Assembly: GCA_007922305.1 (NCBI GenBank)
Contig: ML677351.1
Location: 16,025,119 to 16,089,118, forward strand
Reading direction: 5' to 3'
DNA length: 64,000 bases
Source: Dermatemys mawii
Lineage: Eukaryota; Chordata; Testudines; Dermatemydidae
Below the pieces are notes generated by a model, which saw only the letters and a list, made by a program, of their open reading frames with translations, was not told where the DNA came from and did no database searches. Position 1 is the first letter of the stretch, and the number at the start of each line of letters is the position of its first letter. This document shows positions 60,521-64,000 of this stretch, one piece after another. The translations under genes and the position numbers were made by a program.

Positions 60521-62334
60521 TAGTGTTATGTATAAAGGCTGATAAGGCTGCATGGTTAAGTGTATTTTGAGAAGGGATGTGAAGGAAGGCAGTGGAAGCT
60601 TGCTGTATTAGCATAAGAAGGGAGTTTCAGGCACAGTGGGCAATACGGAATGAGTCAAAGATGTGGCTAGAAGAAGGACATAACGGAGTGTTGAGACAAA
60701 AGAAAATCCTAGCATTCTGAAGGCAGTGGAGCCATATGTTGGTGGAATGAGGGCAGGGAATTGTAAAAGGAGATCAGAGATGAAAGTTAGAGCATAGTTG
60801 GGAGGAGCCTTTAGAAGTGAAATGTAAGAGTGAGCCACTGTATGTGCTGATGAAATTTCTCAAAGGGACGTTAGGCCTATATATAAAAGGGCCTGGTCAA
60901 ACTCTCATTAGAGTTAATGAGAAGACTTCAGCTGACTGAGTTGCAAATGGAATTGGGTCCCAAAATAGCAAAATAAGCTGCTTTATGCACAGAGAACCTC
61001 AAAGTTGTTTTGTGTGTGTGATGGGAGGGGGTAGTGTTTAAGACAGGGAAAGACTATGAAATAGACTGTCCAGATATCAGAGAGTGAGTCAAATTGCAGT
61101 CAGCTTACCTAAATAGCCCCACTGATTTCAGTGACACAGTTTGAGTAAGGCAAGGTGTCCCTCAGGAAAGAATTTGGACTCTTGTTAATTTCCAGTGAAC
61201 TGGTATATTAGCATATAAGCTTGTATTTCAATTTTACTGAGTATATTGCTTTGTACCATCTTTTATAAGAATGTTTCAGTCTAACATTTACAATTTAATC
61301 ATTAAATGTACTGAAATATTTACTTTCAGTATATTTAGATCCAATAAGTTTCTTTATGGAAATATACCCACAATTGGATTTATAATATAACAACAATATT
61401 ACATTTTCAAACTTTGATCCCTAACTTTAGGGACCCAAGTCTGAAAATGTTGATTAAAATGCTCATTGCATAATAATTCCCAATGGTATATTTACACAGA
61501 TAAATTCAGCATTGTTTGATGTTCGCATTTGGAGGGTTTGGGCTTTTTTCTCCCCTATAGAATAAGGTAAGAACTTTGGGGAAAACCCAACCCTCCCACC
61601 AAAATAACAATAATTACAAGAAAAGTATAAAATATTGAAAACAAAAATTGACATGAGACAAATTATCAGTGTAACTTTACAGTGACAATTCCTGAGTTTT
61701 GCTCTTAGAATGTTGTTAGCTCGGGACAAATAGAAACTGCCTGTTTCTAAATATTCTGTTTGAGTTTTACAATATCTTAGCAAAAATTGGGGAAACTTCC
61801 TGTGCTTTGTTCATACATATTGCTTCTGAAATCAAACCCTGTGGCTACTTACTGTTTGTCTTGAACTAATACTATATCTGTTTAAAGATTTGAATCTTCC
61901 TGATTAGTTTTTCCTTTCAGTACTGCTGCCTTGTAGAAGGAAAATGAGAAAACACTGAGGTTGTAAACAGTGCCACAGTACAAATAACAAGAAATGCAAA
62001 CAACCTGACTTATTATAAAGACATATCTTTTTGCCCTTATCCAACTAAAGCTTAATGCTGAAATTGCTTCAGGCACAGAATCAGACATGTTTATCATTAC
62101 CACAGATGAACATTCTATTTGAACAATAACACTATCTCTGCTCATGCCTATATTATTTTACTAGCTGGTGTGATATGATATTTATGATCCTAAAACACCA
62201 TGTTGAGCTGGTCCATGGTAAGAGAAAGTAATTGTTTCCATTTGTGGTAGGGTGGCTGATACAGTCTCTTTTGCTACTACCTTAAATAAAAGGCCACATT
62301 CTGCCATTTTGTAGTTATATGAAAGAATATAGAG
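60521..62334. other. Upstream flank, nothing recognised
   Basis: AT-rich. Two short pieces (about 60890-60960 and 61095-61170) resemble fragments of common reptile repeats. No gene. Confidence 0.4.
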
Positions 62335-63080
62335 TATACCAGAATTGTGATAGGCCTTTGTGGGCCACTGCTGGAGACCCTGCTGCTCTGCTACACCCCA
62401 CTCCAGGAAGTGGCAATATAGGAGGAAAAAATAGGAAAGGCGAGTCTGCCAATCCTACCCATGGAGGCGTCACTGGAGCAGCCATTTTGGAAGCTGGATA
62501 GATCTCATCCTCCATGGGGTAGAAAGGCAATCAGAGCTCAGCAAGCTCAGATAAAAGGAACTGCAGAGCCTGAGATGGTCAGGTCCAGGCTGGGACCAGA
62601 AGAGTGAAGAAAGGTGTGCCTCTCTGGCTTGGAGATAAAAGAAGTCAGGCTGAAGGAGTCCTAGGGTAATAGTGGTGATGTATTGGAGTAAGCAGTATGT
62701 GGCTGCAGTGTACGGGCTTCCTGGGTTAGAACTTGGAGCAGTGGGTGGCTGAGATTCCCCCACTGGCCATAAGTAAAGTAGTGCAACCTCCAAAAGGTGA
62801 CAGGCTTTATTTTGGAGCCTGAACAAAGGATCGAATTTAAAAGGCCCAGAGCTGGCACTGAAAACCCTAGCAAGAGCAAATAGATGGCTTAGTTATTGGA
62901 CACTAACACCCCAGAATGGGTTCATTTGGACCTTGTGATTTGACCAGAAGGCCAAGCCACTGAAAAATTTTTAAGGATTAGTCAACAACCTACTGGGGGC
63001 AGCAGGGATGAGAAAGGGACTGTGGTATTGCACCCAGCTGCTTGGAGGTGCTCAGGAGGTCCCACTTTACAGTCCTTCAC
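62335..63080. mobile_element. LTR-like relic (tentative)
   Basis: GC-richer block with phrases such as 'gaccagaaggccaagccactg' and 'ttattttggagcctgaacaaaggatcg' that resemble the end region of a turtle LTR family. No coding region, target duplication or clear ends. Minus-strand frames of 71-118 codons are unsupported. Confidence 0.4.
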
Positions 63081-64000
63081 GGCAGCACAAATAAAAATCA
63101 GTCTCAATCACTCACTCAGTCCTATACCCCACACAAAATACTTAGTTAAATTAAGGTTGAAAAGATATTAACATGTAATCAAATCTTTGTAAGTCTCCAT
63201 GTTAGAACATAAAACCCCATTAACTATGAGAAAATGTACAGTTGTGATATCCAATCAATTCCCCAACACAATGTAAGATGTGACCATTCACTAATCATCC
63301 AATTTATATCTCTCATTCAATCTTAATGTTTTTATAGATTTAAAGGGGAAAGTTAACACAGGAGAATTGACAAAACATGTAGTGAATTGAACTTATTATG
63401 CCAAATAGCAAAAATACACTAGAATTATTCACTATATACTAGAATTATTCATTATATTACATTTATCTTCTAGAGTACTTGCAAAAAGAATATTTTACAA
63501 GTATAGCACAATGAACAAATGTATTAACTCAGAAACCCCAAACAGTCCAATTCTACATCTATACTAACAAAACTTGCCCTACACCAGAATGTTACTATGT
63601 AATAAAACTTCAAATATTACATATAATTTACTGGAAATGTTAAGGATTGTTATTTGTCCTATTGCAGTCAATGGAAGATTTGTCACAAATTTACAAAAGA
63701 CAGAGGATCAGGACCTGAAGCTGACAGTTTTTAAAATAGTCTAATATACTGAAAAATGCATATACGTAACTATGAAACTAACATCACAGTTCAACTGAAA
63801 CCCAAACAAACCTAAGTGGTTGATAGAAACTTCTTAGGATAATAGTCAATAGTTATCTATTTTATGAAAATAGTGAATGGGTTAAATATCCTAACTGTAC
63901 ATTTTGAAGACTAACATTTAGGAATTATTTTGTTTAGAAATATATGATAGGTCACATTAAAAATATTTGGCTGGGTGTTAGACAAAATTTAAAGGGTACT
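63081..64000. other. Upstream flank, nothing recognised
   Basis: AT-rich sequence to the end of the window with no recognisable feature. Confidence 0.5.

Noticed and set aside
1..64000. CRISPR arrays, operons, rRNA and tRNA genes
   Set aside because: None seen. The sequence is vertebrate nuclear DNA, and the short-period repeats are microsatellites or duplications inside transposons.

Overview
This is vertebrate nuclear DNA, most likely from a turtle. It is AT-rich and non-coding for most of its length. Repeat relics of the kinds abundant in turtle genomes fill much of it: CR1 LINEs, PIF/Harbinger elements whose TIR starts GGCCTNGTCTACAC, MIR-like SINEs, solo LTRs, and Penelope-like fragments with hammerhead-ribozyme motifs. 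The species call is inferred from this repeat content, not proved.

Host gene. The window covers the 5' part of one minus-strand gene, which I identify as EPHA6, an Eph receptor tyrosine kinase. Coding exon 1 (53727-53829) encodes the signal peptide and lies inside a CpG island at about 53400-55010. Exon 2 (15722-15786) is the 65-nt second exon and encodes the start of the mature ectodomain. The exons join in phase (1/1) with canonical GT/AG sites. Intron 1 is about 37.9 kb (15787-53726). Positions 1-15721 belong to intron 2, and the rest of the gene lies off the left edge. Sequence above about 55 kb is upstream flank with no gene I can recognise.

Main passenger in intron 1. A 4.4-kb PIF/Harbinger transposon (16793-21210) carries both genes of an autonomous element. 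On the + strand is a two-exon Myb/SANT-like DNA-binding protein whose reading frame is still open (348 aa when spliced). Convergent to it on the - strand is a DDE transposase broken by four in-frame stops and a frameshift. Two short MITEs at 10934-11218 and 13515-13707 have the same termini and TTA target duplications, so they were probably moved by a related transposase. An unexplained antisense reading frame sits inside the intron of the Myb/SANT gene.

Other repeats. CR1-type LINE fragments lie at 3245-4960 (split by a solo LTR with a CTTC target duplication), 5345-6240, 22540-24470 (ORF1 esterase plus endonuclease, itself hit by another CR1), 26685-26990, 31750-32690 and 48065-48515. A complete 525-bp insertion with 73-bp inverted arms, a 171-bp internal duplication and a hammerhead-like core lies at 35740-36264. 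LTR-like relics lie near 0.25-0.65, 9.8-10.9, 39.2-40.4, 59.8-60.5 and 62.3-63.1 kb. I see no CRISPR, operon, tRNA or rRNA. The most notable material is the Harbinger element with its unequal gene decay and the hammerhead-bearing Penelope-like insertion.
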